DNA from: an uncultured Chthonomonas sp.
Lineage (GTDB): Bacteria > Armatimonadota > Chthonomonadetes > Chthonomonadales > Chthonomonadaceae
DNA length: 64,000 nt
Assembly (NCBI GenBank): GCA_903919615.1
Contig: CAIXIX010000456.1
Location: forward strand, 32,541 to 96,540
Direction: 5' to 3'
In this document: piece after piece, positions 17,861 to 26,935 of the stretch
How positions within the stretch are numbered: position 1 is the first letter of the stretch
How the letters are laid out: every line of letters starts with the position of its first letter
Position numbers and translations under genes: made by a program
Notes under the pieces: model-generated
The model's database searches: none
The model's input: only the letters and a program-made list of their open reading frames with translations
What the model was told of the DNA's origin: nothing

Positions 17861-18718
17861 TTAATCCTTGAGCCCGGTAAGGGCAATTCCTTGAATGATG
17901 TGCCTTTGAAACCGTAGAAAAACGATCATGACTGGCAGCGTGCAGAGGACGCTTGCCGCAAGCGTTAGACCGTATTCGGCATAGTAACTGGTCTGGAACA
18001 GGGCGATCCCGACCGGCAGGGTGTACTTATCCACCGAATCGAGAAAAACGAGCGGTCCCAGAAAGTCGTTCCAGGAGCCAATGAACGTGAAGATGCCGAG
18101 CGTCGCGAGCGCAGGCATCGAGAGCGGGAGCGCCACATGGAGAAAGATGCCGAAGCGCGAACAGCCATCCAGCGCTGCTGCCTCCTCCAGATCTTTCGGA
18201 ATATTAAGAAAGAACTGGTGCAGCAGAAAAACGCCAAAGGCGCCTGCGCCCGCAGGGACAATGAGTGCAAGTGGTGAATCGAGCCATCCGAGCCGGTTGA
18301 GAATCAGATATACCGGCACGAGCAGGATCTGCCCCGGCACCATGAGGGTTGCCACAATCACACCAAGAACCCAGCGCTTCCCAGGTAGGTTTAGGCGCGC
18401 AAGCCCGTAGGCTGCGAGAGAATCGACCGTGAGCACGAGGGCAGTCGTCAGCGTAGAGATAAGAAGGCTGTTGCCAAACCAGCGCGCGATTGGGATCTCC
18501 TCCGGGCTCCCGAGGATCTCGTGAAAGTTCTGGAGGGTTGGCGATTGAGGCAGGATCCCCCTGAAGTCAACGATCTCGGAATCAGGTTTGAATGCGGTAA
18601 TGAAGATGAGCAGAATCGGCGCAGCGAAGACAAGCGCTCCGATAATTGCGACGATTCGGACGACCGCTGCTGCAATCCCAGTTTTCCCACTCGATGGAAT
18701 AAGTTCTTGCTGCGCCAT
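17861..18718 (-). CDS. Carbohydrate ABC transporter permease, MalG type
   Basis: 285 residues, six membrane segments. The EAA motif EEAAALDGCSRFGIFLHVALPLSMPAL is the site that contacts the ATPase. It is the MalG-like half of a CUT1 sugar importer. The ATG at 18718 overlaps the previous stop by one base (TGATG); a GTG one codon upstream is an alternative. No ATPase gene is in the operon, so a shared MsmK/MalK-type ATPase elsewhere is expected. Confidence 0.92.
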   Translation of the reverse strand: MAQQELIPSSGKTGIAAAVVRIVAIIGALVFAAPILLIFITAFKPDSEIVDFRGILPQSPTLQNFHEILGSPEEIPIARWFGNSLLISTLTTALVLTVDSLAAYGLARLNLPGKRWVLGVIVATLMVPGQILLVPVYLILNRLGWLDSPLALIVPAGAGAFGVFLLHQFFLNIPKDLEEAAALDGCSRFGIFLHVALPLSMPALATLGIFTFIGSWNDFLGPLVFLDSVDKYTLPVGIALFQTSYYAEYGLTLAASVLCTLPVMIVFLRFQRHIIQGIALTGLKD

Positions 18719-19590
18719 CACTGCTCCCTCATCAGCCGAAACTGCACGGCCGAGAATGCTGCGATGACGAGAAACAGGAGCCAGCTTAGTGACGAGGCGT
18801 AACCCATGCGGTAGTTGTTAAAGGCAGTCTCATAGATGTACTGCACCAGCGACCGGGTGCTCATCTCTGGCCCTCCGCGGGTGATCATAAAAGTCTGCCC
18901 GAACACCTGGAATGATCCAATGATGTTGAGCACAACCACAAACAGCAGCACCGGCCGCAGTAGCGGCAGAGTTATGTGCAGAAACTGGCGATAGCCATCT
19001 GCGCCATCGAGAGATGCGGCCTCGTGATACTGTGGCGGGATGTGGTGGATGCCTGCGAGCAGAACGACCATGGGTCCGCCCACGGTCCACCAGAGCGTCA
19101 TCAATGCGATTGAGATGAGAGCCCAGCTATTGTTCGTTAGCCACGGCGCCTTGATGCCCAGGTGACCGAGATAGGCATTGAAGAGGCCAAACTCACTGTT
19201 ATAGAACCAGCGCCAGAGGATGCCCGCAACGGATACCGTAAGAATGGTTGGAGCAAAGTAGGCGGCACGCAGAAAGGTCTGCAGCTTGCCGGAGGTTCGA
19301 CTGAGCACGACCGCAATGGCCAGCGCAGCGCACACCGTTAGCGGCGTTGCGACCAGTACGAAGCGGAATGTGGCCAACAGGGCCTTCCAGAAATAGGCAT
19401 CGTGCAGGGCTTCGACGTAGTTGCCGATACCTATGAAGCGTGCTGGTATCGAAGTGAGCAGTTCACGCCGATAGAGGCTTAGTCCGAGGCCATAAAGCAG
19501 CGGAATGAGCAGAAACACGGTGAACAGCGCCAGATAGGGCAGCACGAAAAGGTACCCGGAGTAGCGAGCGAGGCTCTTTCTGGTTAGCAT
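18718..19590 (-). CDS. Carbohydrate ABC transporter permease, MalF type
   Basis: 290 residues, six membrane segments beginning with GYLFVLPYLALFTVFLLIP. The EAA loop is HEAASLDGADGYRQFLHITLPLLRP. It is the MalF-like partner of the downstream permease in a CUT1 importer. Its ATG overlaps the stop of the substrate-binding protein by one base (TGATG), implying translational coupling and balanced expression. Confidence 0.92.
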   Translation of the reverse strand: MLTRKSLARYSGYLFVLPYLALFTVFLLIPLLYGLGLSLYRRELLTSIPARFIGIGNYVEALHDAYFWKALLATFRFVLVATPLTVCAALAIAVVLSRTSGKLQTFLRAAYFAPTILTVSVAGILWRWFYNSEFGLFNAYLGHLGIKAPWLTNNSWALISIALMTLWWTVGGPMVVLLAGIHHIPPQYHEAASLDGADGYRQFLHITLPLLRPVLLFVVVLNIIGSFQVFGQTFMITRGGPEMSTRSLVQYIYETAFNNYRMGYASSLSWLLFLVIAAFSAVQFRLMREQ

Positions 19591-20891
19591 CAGCTCGGCC
19601 CCGCTTCGCGTTCACGCTGGATGATACGATTCAGATTTGCGGCAGCCGTATCCAATGCGGACTTCGGCGATTCGCTGCCTCTGAGCGCTTTCTCTATCGC
19701 CGCGTTAAACTCTGTCTGAAACTCAAAAATAAACGGAATTCGTGGCAGATACTTCACATAAGGTATCTGCTTTGCGAATTCGGATTGAACGGTCATGTGT
19801 CGGAATCGATCCGAATCTCGCAGACTTCGGCGGGCAGGCACCTGGCCGCCATCGGCCCAATCGAGGCTGTTATTACTCAGGAAGCTCATGAACCTCCATG
19901 CCGCTTCCAGCTCTTTTGCATTCAGGTTAGCACGTAAGCAGAGGTTATGTGAACCTGCCCATACAGCGCGATGGTCCCCAAGTACGGGTGCGGGTGCGCC
20001 GGCATAATCGAGGTCTTTTTGCTTTTGCAGATCTGCAAGCATGTAGATTCCCTCAAACACCATTCCTACTTTGCCCTGTCGAAACCCGATCCAGGAGTCG
20101 AAGTTCTCCGGAGGAGGCGCACACTTCTCTTTGCGGATCAGATCGACGCAGAACTGAAGCGCAGCGACATTGTTGGGACCATTGATGATGCATCGATCAA
20201 GATTAGGCGTGAAGAACTCGCCTCCGAACTGCTGCATCACCGAATAGAGGTTGGATTCAAAGTAGGTGAACGTGAAGCCCCAGCGATCTCCGGGTTTGCC
20301 CGAAGTCGTGCTGCTAATTCTGCGCGCAGCATCTAAAAACTCGTCCCGCGTCGAAGGCGGCTTAGCCTCTCCTTGCGCATCGACGATGCCGGCCTCTCGA
20401 AACAGGCGACGGTTATAGTACATTCCCATTGGCCAGATGTCCAGCGGAAGGCCGTAGTGATTTTCAGCATACGACACCGCGTTCCACACGTTGGCATCCA
20501 GATCCCGAACGTCAACCGCGTGCGGTTGTTTGAGCAGGTCGTCAACCGGTCTAACGAATTTGGCGCGGGCAAATCTGGGAATTGCTAATGTCTGAAGGAC
20601 GAAGAGTTCCGGCGCGCGGCCGCCCATGCCTGCAACAAAGAGCTTGTTGTAGTAGGTCGACCAGTCCATGCGCTGCATCAGCACATTCACGTCCGGGTTT
20701 GCCTCATTGAAGCGTTTGACCAGACGGAGCATCGTCCGGCCGTCTGGCCCGGTAAAGCCGTTCCAGTAGCGGATGGTGGTCTGGTTTCGCTCAGCGATGT
20801 GACAGCCGGCCAGAAGAGCAGACGCCGCTGGCGCAACGGCGCCAAGAAATGCGCGACGAGTAGGCTTTACCCATACTCGTCTGGAACGAAT
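19590..20891 (-). CDS. Sugar ABC substrate-binding lipoprotein, start disrupted
   Basis: Extracellular sugar-binding protein (family 1) of the CUT1 importer. The homologous frame extends well beyond the first in-frame ATG (20732): upstream of it the frame encodes IRYWNGFTGPDGR, typical of the mature N-terminus, and before that a signal peptide PTRRAFLGAVAPAASALLAG with a Cys lipobox (codon 20804-20802). That frame has no ATG, GTG or TTG; only an ATT at 20891 would start it, giving 433 residues. An ATG at 20874 is one base out of frame. Either a rare start, an indel or a sequencing error is present. The protein is expected to bind arabino-oligosaccharides, as inferred from the GH51 neighbour. 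Confidence 0.8.
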   Translation of the reverse strand: MRSRRVWVKPTRRAFLGAVAPAASALLAGCHIAERNQTTIRYWNGFTGPDGRTMLRLVKRFNEANPDVNVLMQRMDWSTYYNKLFVAGMGGRAPELFVLQTLAIPRFARAKFVRPVDDLLKQPHAVDVRDLDANVWNAVSYAENHYGLPLDIWPMGMYYNRRLFREAGIVDAQGEAKPPSTRDEFLDAARRISSTTSGKPGDRWGFTFTYFESNLYSVMQQFGGEFFTPNLDRCIINGPNNVAALQFCVDLIRKEKCAPPPENFDSWIGFRQGKVGMVFEGIYMLADLQKQKDLDYAGAPAPVLGDHRAVWAGSHNLCLRANLNAKELEAAWRFMSFLSNNSLDWADGGQVPARRSLRDSDRFRHMTVQSEFAKQIPYVKYLPRIPFIFEFQTEFNAAIEKALRGSESPKSALDTAAANLNRIIQREREAGPS

Positions 20892-21016
20892 GTTGTCTGA
20901 TGAGCTCTCTATCTCAGCCCTCTCTGGCTACCTGCAATGGATCAAAATGGAATACTGCAAAGGGATACAATATCTGTGGCCGCGGTTCCTTCATTTAGCG
21001 AAAGAAAGACGGGGAA

Positions 21017-21032
21017 GAGGGTAATGAGGTAA
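21017..21032 (+). repeat. Period-8 array, NNNGGTAA x2
   Basis: GAGGGTAA and TGAGGTAA. This is the only copy whose G-rich strand is not the coding strand of the adjacent gene end. Confidence 0.55.
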
Positions 21033-21050
21033 TCGAAACGGGATGCGTGT

Positions 21051-21080
21051 GCGGCGGCAGAATGGTAGATCTGCCGCCGC
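21051..21080 (-). terminator. GC-rich stem-loop after the YadA-like gene
   Basis: GCGGCGGCAG and CTGCCGCCGC are perfect 10-bp arms with a 10-base loop, 26 bases beyond the minus-strand stop. There is no T-run, so it may act as a Rho-type or processing barrier. Confidence 0.55.
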
Positions 21081-21105
21081 AAGAAACCTAAAGACGAAAC
21101 AGTGT

Positions 21106-22713
21106 TTACGGATAGTGACCGGCGGAAGTACTTACCGTCTGGCTTGAGCCACCGAGGATGGAGCTATAAGTGCCAGTAGTCTTGTTGTTAGTGCCGCCGC
21201 TAATACTTGAGTACTCGCCGCTTGCCGTGTTGCCAATACCGCCGAGCACGGTTGTTAGTTCTACCGAGGCTGTATTTGCATCACCGCCGGCGACAGAACA
21301 GAACACGCCGGTCGCGGCATTTCTGTATCCGCCTGTAACAGAGCTGTAACTTCCAGACACTGTATTGGAATAGCCAAAGATGGCGCCTGCATAAGTCGTG
21401 TAAGAGTTTTCTTGTCCGACTATAATGTTATGGCTGCCGTATCGATAGTCCCCAGCGGAGTTACCAGTTTCGTTGTAGCCGATAGTAAGATTCCCCAGTC
21501 CATTGGTGCTGGCCGTGCTGCCGGCTCCATTCTGCAGCCATACGTTGCACCCAGTGATGAAAGTGGCAGCGTATCCATTCGAATCCACTCCGGTTGTGAT
21601 GTACTGCGTTGCATTCTGCAGCGCAGTTATCGCAGTTCCATGAGCGGTGCTGCTGGATTGCAGAGCCGTGATGGCAGCTCCATCCGTAGTAAGCGTTGAG
21701 TTGATCGCACTGATCTCAGAGTTGATCGTTGTCAGGGAGGTGTTTACACCGGTCAGCGCGGTATTGATCGTAGTAATCGACACATTTGCTGCATCGAGAG
21801 GAACTACTGCGTAAGAAACGGCTGCGGTATTGCCATTACCGCCGAGAACAATTGAGTTTGCTCCATTCGCGATGTTGCTTGCCCCACCCGTGATCGCTGA
21901 TGAAGCCGCTTTCGCCTGGTTACCATATCCGCCCGTTACTGAACTGGCTGAACCAGAAGCAACATTGTTCTCGCCGCCACCGACGTAGGTTGAGCTGCCG
22001 CTTGCTGTGTTCGCGTAACCGCCGCTGATGGATGAAGATCCACCACTTGCGATATTTGAGTTTCCTCCTGTGATCGAGGCGCCCGGACCGCTCGCAGTGT
22101 TCTGGCCGCCGCCGCCAATGTAGGTGGAGTTTGCAGATGCGACGTTCTGATATCCGCCGCCAATATTTGCGTAGGCGCCAGAGGCTACATTGCCAAATCC
22201 GCCTTCGACGCAAGCAAATGTGTTAGAGATCGTATTGTCGCTCCCCGCAACGATGCCACCCCAGCTTGAGAACGAATTCTGTGAGCCAAGGATGAGATTG
22301 TGGCTGCCGGTTCGGACATCCGTATTCGGGGTGTCGTTGCGAAGCTCATCGTATCCAATATAAACGTTGCCCAACCCGTTCGCGGTATTAGTCGTACCTG
22401 CGCCATTGTTCACAACAAGATTCGCGCCTGAGACCGTCATCGTTGTGCCAGTCGTGGATACGTATTTTAGCGTTGCCTGAATAGCAGTAATTTCAGCCTG
22501 GAGCTGAGCAGAGGTCTGAGAAATTGCGGCAGGGCGTGTAACGAAAAACGCGCCGCAGACCAGTGTGCCCAGAAGCAGGTACGCTGTCGCCTTCTGCTTT
22601 TTTTCCGCATGCACAAGGCGGCGCTCCGAGTATTCGGCCCGCTGATCTGTTTGCGCTGCGTGCTGTTCTGCACGTTCGAGACGAAGTAGAATCTGATCAA
22701 TGTCGGACTGCAT
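21106..22713 (-). CDS. Membrane-anchored YadA-head-like repeat protein
   Basis: 535 residues. Residues about 1-42 are charged and coiled-coil-like, 44-62 a transmembrane helix (AYLLLGTLVCGAFFV), and the rest is exported. Two similar modules follow, each with a coiled coil, a GLGNVYIGYDE/GSHNLILGSQNS domain, and tandem 15-residue repeats such as VASGAYANIGGGYQN (about nine in the first block, five in the second). The repeats resemble the left-handed roll of trimeric autotransporter heads. No C-terminal beta-barrel anchor is present; anchoring is N-terminal. I chose the ATG at 22713 because GGAGGG precedes it. Probably a surface fibre; function not known. Confidence 0.75.
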   Translation of the reverse strand: MQSDIDQILLRLERAEQHAAQTDQRAEYSERRLVHAEKKQKATAYLLLGTLVCGAFFVTRPAAISQTSAQLQAEITAIQATLKYVSTTGTTMTVSGANLVVNNGAGTTNTANGLGNVYIGYDELRNDTPNTDVRTGSHNLILGSQNSFSSWGGIVAGSDNTISNTFACVEGGFGNVASGAYANIGGGYQNVASANSTYIGGGGQNTASGPGASITGGNSNIASGGSSSISGGYANTASGSSTYVGGGENNVASGSASSVTGGYGNQAKAASSAITGGASNIANGANSIVLGGNGNTAAVSYAVVPLDAANVSITTINTALTGVNTSLTTINSEISAINSTLTTDGAAITALQSSSTAHGTAITALQNATQYITTGVDSNGYAATFITGCNVWLQNGAGSTASTNGLGNLTIGYNETGNSAGDYRYGSHNIIVGQENSYTTYAGAIFGYSNTVSGSYSSVTGGYRNAATGVFCSVAGGDANTASVELTTVLGGIGNTASGEYSSISGGTNNKTTGTYSSILGGSSQTVSTSAGHYP

Positions 22714-23033
22714 AGTACTGCCCTCCTGCGCTCCGCGTTGGGCGCGGAATGTCACATGTGTGCGTATCGCCGTATGGACGGTCCGGACCATTTCCGGAGT
22801 CCAGCGGTTACGACCTTTATTGATACACAATATGTGCCAAAGGTGCATCTCATAACAGGAAACTGCTTCTTCGCGGAGGAAATTGCGCCGTATAGAAGTC
22901 TTGCGAATGAAGCACGCAGGAGCTAATCCCAGGCTTAATGAATTGCTGGCCAATGCCTTTGGGGGTGCGTCGTCGTCTAAGTACAACGGAGACTAGTGAT
23001 CAGTTACGTGACCTAGTCGGGCTGGCGGAAACT
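22714..23033. other. 320-base divergent intergenic region
   Basis: It contains a perfect GGTCCGGACC palindrome at about 22779-22788 and otherwise nothing I can name. The upstream in-frame ATG codons at 22938 and 22953 are possible earlier starts for the plus-strand gene. Confidence 0.4.
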
Positions 23034-24029
23034 ATGGATAAACGCGAGATATACAAGCAGGCGCGGCGTATTTATCGGCTGGTTCGCCGGGGTCAGGCAT
23101 CGCAGGCGGAGCAGGAGCTCCGCCGCCTCGGCGACGCACGCATCCCTGTTGCTGAAGCGATCGTTTCCGACGATTTCAGGATGGAGCCTACAGGTCGTGT
23201 AATGAAGTGGCTGGCGCTGTTGGCGGAAGCGCCAATTCTGTGGTTTGTATGGCGATACGTCGGTCCTCCGTTGGTTGATGGGCCGATTAAATACAAGATT
23301 TTGTACGTTGTCGCGTTCGTTTTTGGTGCCTTGATTGCCAACATCGGGCTGATAACTGCCCTAAGCGCAATCTGGGCAGCGTTGGAGTCGCTATCGACAG
23401 GTGGTTTAGCCAACAGTCATCTAGCAGCCCGCGACGTTGCAGCAACATCCATTGCAAGCGCAGCGACGAAAAGAACAGATCTCCTTGGGTCGCTGCTCTC
23501 CGCCATGTACCGTTATACATTACCTAACGAACCGGTTAGGGACGAGTTGGACCTAGGTCTAATCAAAGCGCTCAGAGCGGCAGATATCAATACTTTTCAC
23601 TCGCTAAAAGGCACTCAGCAAGCTGCGCTCAGGTTTCGTTTGAATTTAGTGCGGACACTTGCAGGTGACTTACACGATGATAAACAGCTGCAACAATGGT
23701 CTGCATTGAGCAGAGAAATCAGCCCACAAATAGGCAAACAGATTCTTGGCGTGTATGAGGTCTTTGCCGATCGGGGCGCAATACCCTACGTAACGAGGCT
23801 TGCCGAGCTACCGGGCGATAGCCTGCCTGACGATGACTGGAAATCGGTGAAAGAGGCAGCCATTCGATGTTTGCCCGTTCTTCGCGCGAATGTAGAGGCT
23901 TTGGAGGGAAACCAGAATCTGCTGCGTGGAGCGGCGGCGCCTGCCGCGAAGGCTGAAGAGATGCTGAGGCCGGCATCAGTGGGGCATCAGGGTAATGACG
24001 ACAAAGATGAGTTGTTACGACCGGAATAG
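23034..24029 (+). CDS. Hypothetical two-helix membrane protein
   Basis: 331 residues from the ATG at 23034 (363 if the ATG at 22938 is used). An N-terminal helical segment (REIYKQARRIYRLVRRGQAS) looks like half a TPR-type helix pair. Two membrane helices follow (ALLAEAPILWFVWRYV and ILYVVAFVFGALIANIGLI). The C-terminal 220 residues look helical and soluble, with several Leu-rich segments that could be HEAT-like. I do not recognise the family. It is convergent with polA, and an inverted pair of heptamer arrays separates them. Confidence 0.6.
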   Translation: MDKREIYKQARRIYRLVRRGQASQAEQELRRLGDARIPVAEAIVSDDFRMEPTGRVMKWLALLAEAPILWFVWRYVGPPLVDGPIKYKILYVVAFVFGALIANIGLITALSAIWAALESLSTGGLANSHLAARDVAATSIASAATKRTDLLGSLLSAMYRYTLPNEPVRDELDLGLIKALRAADINTFHSLKGTQQAALRFRLNLVRTLAGDLHDDKQLQQWSALSREISPQIGKQILGVYEVFADRGAIPYVTRLAELPGDSLPDDDWKSVKEAAIRCLPVLRANVEALEGNQNLLRGAAAPAAKAEEMLRPASVGHQGNDDKDELLRPE

Positions 24030-24042
24030 AAGCAGGTTGGTT

Positions 24043-24074
24043 GGTCTTTGGATTTTGCTTTTGGGACGGACATG
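24043..24074 (+). repeat. Period-7 array plus GGACGGACATG module
   Basis: GGTCTTT, GGATTTT and GCTTTTG, then GGACGGACATG, starting 13 bases after the stop of the hypothetical membrane protein. Confidence 0.75.
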
Positions 24075-24093
24075 CGCGCCTGCCGGTAGCTAG

Positions 24094-24129
24094 GTCCGTC
24101 CCAATACCTAACACCCAAAACCTAAGACC
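24094..24129 (-). repeat. Period-7 array on minus strand, GGTNTTN x4
   Basis: Read on the minus strand: GGTCTTA, GGTTTTG, GGTGTTA and GGTATTG, then GGGACGGAC. It starts 4 bases after the polA stop codon. The terminal GGGACGGAC pairs with the copy at 24063-24071. Confidence 0.85.
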
Positions 24130-24133
24130 TCTT

Positions 24134-26887
24134 CTATTGCTTCATATCCGCCCAGTTTGGGCCGGATTTGGCTTCGGCCGTTAAAGGCACGCTGAGTGGA
24201 TAGACGTTCTCCATTATTCCGCGAATGAATGGAGTGACGGCATCCACGGCATCAACATCTACTTCAAACAGAAGTTCATCATGTACCTGGAGGAGCATGC
24301 GGCAGACTCCAGACCAGTTTTTCTGGACTTCGTAGAAAACATCAATCATGGCAAGCTTCATGATGTCGGCTGCGGTGCCCTGGATGGGCATGTTTACCGC
24401 AGCGCGCTCGGCAAATTGCCGCATGGCATGATTAGGGCTGTCGAGCTCGGGAAGATAACGGCGCCTGCCGAGAAGCGTAGAGACGTACCGGTTAGCATGC
24501 GCTGAAGCAGTGGTCTCCTTGATGTACTGCTGAACCCCAGGCAAGCGGTTAAAGTACTCCTTGATCCAGGCGCCCGCAGTCTTGTTATCTACTCCGAGAG
24601 TGGATGCCAGCGCGAACGCGCTCTGACCGTAGATCACGGCGAAGTTGATCGTCTTCGCCTGCCTCCGCTGGTCAGAAGTGACCTCAGCCAATGGCACACC
24701 GAAGACACGACTCGCTGTTGCAGCGTGAACATCCGCATGCGCATTGAACGCCTCGGTAAGCGCCGTGTCTGAGGACATATGTGCGAGGATCCTCAGCTCG
24801 ATCTGGGAGTAGTCGCAGGAGAGCAGTACCTTGCCGGGAGGTGCGATGAAGGCACGTCGGATTTCGCGGCCTAATTCCGAACGAATCGGGATGTTTTGCA
24901 GGTTCGGATCGGACGAGCTCAGCCTGCCAGTGCTGGCAACCGTCTGGTTAAGCGTCGTGTGAACTCGGCCTGTCTGCGGGTCCATCAGTTTGACAAGTGC
25001 ATCGGCATAGGTCGATTTTAGCTTCGATATCTCGCGATAGTCGAGGATTAGGCGCGCAATTGGGTACTCAGGAGCCAGCGCTTCAAGAAGGTCTGCGCCG
25101 GTCGTAAATCCGGATTTGTTCTTCTTGCCGGTTGGCAGCTGAAGCTTCTCGAAAAGGACAACTTGAAGTTGCTTGGGTGAACCGATGTTGAACTCTTCGC
25201 CTGCAATACGATAGATTTCCGATGCGAGATTGATCATGTCTCGATTGAGCCGCAAGCTGAGGGTTGAAAGATAGCTGCGATCGACAAGCAGACCAACCCG
25301 TTCCACCTGAGCAAGCACGGTAACGAGAGGAAGCTCGACGCGCGCCATGACATCGGTCATGTTCAGTGTATCTAGCTGTTTCTGCATCGCGTCTGCTAGC
25401 TTCAATAACAGCGCAGGTTCGGAATCGGCCGAAACATCGCCGGTAGAGCTTAGATACTTCTCAGCCAGGTCCGATATGGGATACGTTGCCCGCCCCGAAT
25501 CGAGGAGATACGCTGCGATCATCGTGTCGAAGGCGATGACGGGGCTCAGAAGTTCGTTTGTGGCGGCAGCGAGCACGTGAAGCGAAGGTTTGGCGTTGTG
25601 GCAGATCAACTTTAAGTTGGCTGGATTTAGAAGCGCAAGCAAATCTTCGGCGGCAAGGCTAAAGCCGCTGTCTTCGCCGAAGAGGCCGCCGGAATCGTCT
25701 GAAGGCTGCGCACTGACATCTGCGGCCCACACGGTATCTTTAGTGGCCGCGAATCTGATTGATTTAAGCTTCAGCGGAGATCCCAGTTCCGTTTCGATCA
25801 TAAGAGCTGCCAGGCCAACAACGTGGACAGCTTTCATCGCAGCCACGAACTCCGCATGATCTGCGATTTTCTTAACCTTAATCGGGCTTTCGGCAGCAGT
25901 GTCGACAGCGGCAATGTCGACCGTGTCGACTTCCGGCTCATCAAAGCTGAAGAGCGAACCCTGGGCCACCACTGTAGGTGAAATGGGAGCAGGAGGCGCC
26001 GGAGGGGCGACTGGCTGTGGCAATCGGGACAGAAGCGAGCGGAACTTTAAGCTTTGAAACAAGTCTCGAACCTGGTTCCACACTCGATCTGTGGGTGCGT
26101 AGGGCTCCACAGGCAGCTCGAAGGGAGCATCGCAGACGATAGTTGCGAGCCGCTTTGACAGGCGGGCCTGATCCGCATGGGTTTCGAGCGCTAGTCGCGC
26201 CTTATTGGGTGTGACTTCAGGCACGTGCTGCAGCAGCGTTTCCATATCGCCGAACTTTTGCAGCAGCGCAGTTGCAGTCTTTTCGCCGATGCCTGGGACG
26301 CCTGGGATGTTATCGGAGGTGTCGCCGACCAGGCCTTTCCAATCTGGCAGGCGACTCGGCGGCACGCCATAGCGTTCCTCCACAGCCGCTGCATTATAGT
26401 CCTTCACCTCTGTAACTCCGCGCTGACAAATCTCAACGCGAACACTTTCCTTCACTAGCTGCAGCTGATCGGAGTCTCCAGTGACGATAACCACGTCAAA
26501 ACCTTGAGCGCTGCCACGTACCGAGAGGGTGCCGATGAGATCATCGGCCTCATAGCCCGGCAATTCTGCCGACTGTATACCGAAGGCTTCGACCAGTTTT
26601 CTCGCTCCAGGCATCTGCAGCACCAGGTTTGGGTCTACTTCTGGGCGGTGTGCCTTATAGGCTTCGTACTCCTCTTTGCGGTGCGTTCGCTGAGGCCCAT
26701 CCCAGCAGATGACAATCGAATTTGGCTTTTGATTGCTGAGGATCGAGAGCAGCATGTTGCTGAAGCCAAAGAGCGCTCCGGTCGGGCTGCCATCTGGCGC
26801 GGTGAGGTAAGGATTGGAGAAGTGGGCCCGGAATAGCAGACTGTACGCATCCACGAGTACTAGCTTCTTGCTGTCGTCAGAAGGCAT
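24134..26887 (-). CDS. polA: DNA polymerase I
   Basis: 917 residues. N-terminal 5' nuclease domain with YEADDLIGTLS and VTGDSDQLQLV; central exonuclease-like domain at about 320-520; C-terminal family-A polymerase with motif A LSCDYSQIELRILAHMS, motif B RRQAKTINFAVIYGQ and motif C QVHDELLFEV. It fills gaps and removes RNA primers. The central domain lacks the DxE of Exo I (VVGLAALMIETE) and the other metal ligands, so proofreading is probably lost, as in several thermophile and other bacterial homologues. GAGGGAG precedes the ATG. Confidence 0.97.
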   Translation of the reverse strand: MPSDDSKKLVLVDAYSLLFRAHFSNPYLTAPDGSPTGALFGFSNMLLSILSNQKPNSIVICWDGPQRTHRKEEYEAYKAHRPEVDPNLVLQMPGARKLVEAFGIQSAELPGYEADDLIGTLSVRGSAQGFDVVIVTGDSDQLQLVKESVRVEICQRGVTEVKDYNAAAVEERYGVPPSRLPDWKGLVGDTSDNIPGVPGIGEKTATALLQKFGDMETLLQHVPEVTPNKARLALETHADQARLSKRLATIVCDAPFELPVEPYAPTDRVWNQVRDLFQSLKFRSLLSRLPQPVAPPAPPAPISPTVVAQGSLFSFDEPEVDTVDIAAVDTAAESPIKVKKIADHAEFVAAMKAVHVVGLAALMIETELGSPLKLKSIRFAATKDTVWAADVSAQPSDDSGGLFGEDSGFSLAAEDLLALLNPANLKLICHNAKPSLHVLAAATNELLSPVIAFDTMIAAYLLDSGRATYPISDLAEKYLSSTGDVSADSEPALLLKLADAMQKQLDTLNMTDVMARVELPLVTVLAQVERVGLLVDRSYLSTLSLRLNRDMINLASEIYRIAGEEFNIGSPKQLQVVLFEKLQLPTGKKNKSGFTTGADLLEALAPEYPIARLILDYREISKLKSTYADALVKLMDPQTGRVHTTLNQTVASTGRLSSSDPNLQNIPIRSELGREIRRAFIAPPGKVLLSCDYSQIELRILAHMSSDTALTEAFNAHADVHAATASRVFGVPLAEVTSDQRRQAKTINFAVIYGQSAFALASTLGVDNKTAGAWIKEYFNRLPGVQQYIKETTASAHANRYVSTLLGRRRYLPELDSPNHAMRQFAERAAVNMPIQGTAADIMKLAMIDVFYEVQKNWSGVCRMLLQVHDELLFEVDVDAVDAVTPFIRGIMENVYPLSVPLTAEAKSGPNWADMKQ

Positions 26888-26935
26888 TCCGGTTCACTCC
26901 CTCGCCACACTGGGCATCTAATAGATCTGCTGATA

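Noticed and set aside
20372..20590. Plus-strand ORFs opposite the substrate-binding gene.
   Set aside because: They are antisense shadows with no domain features.
21106..22713. Regularly spaced repeats suggesting a CRISPR-like array.
   Set aside because: The repeats are protein-level, 15 codons long, in a continuous reading frame with diverged DNA.
22938..23033. Earlier start of the hypothetical membrane protein.
   Set aside because: Kept as an alternative only; the extra residues are low in family character and the spacing to AGGAG is long.
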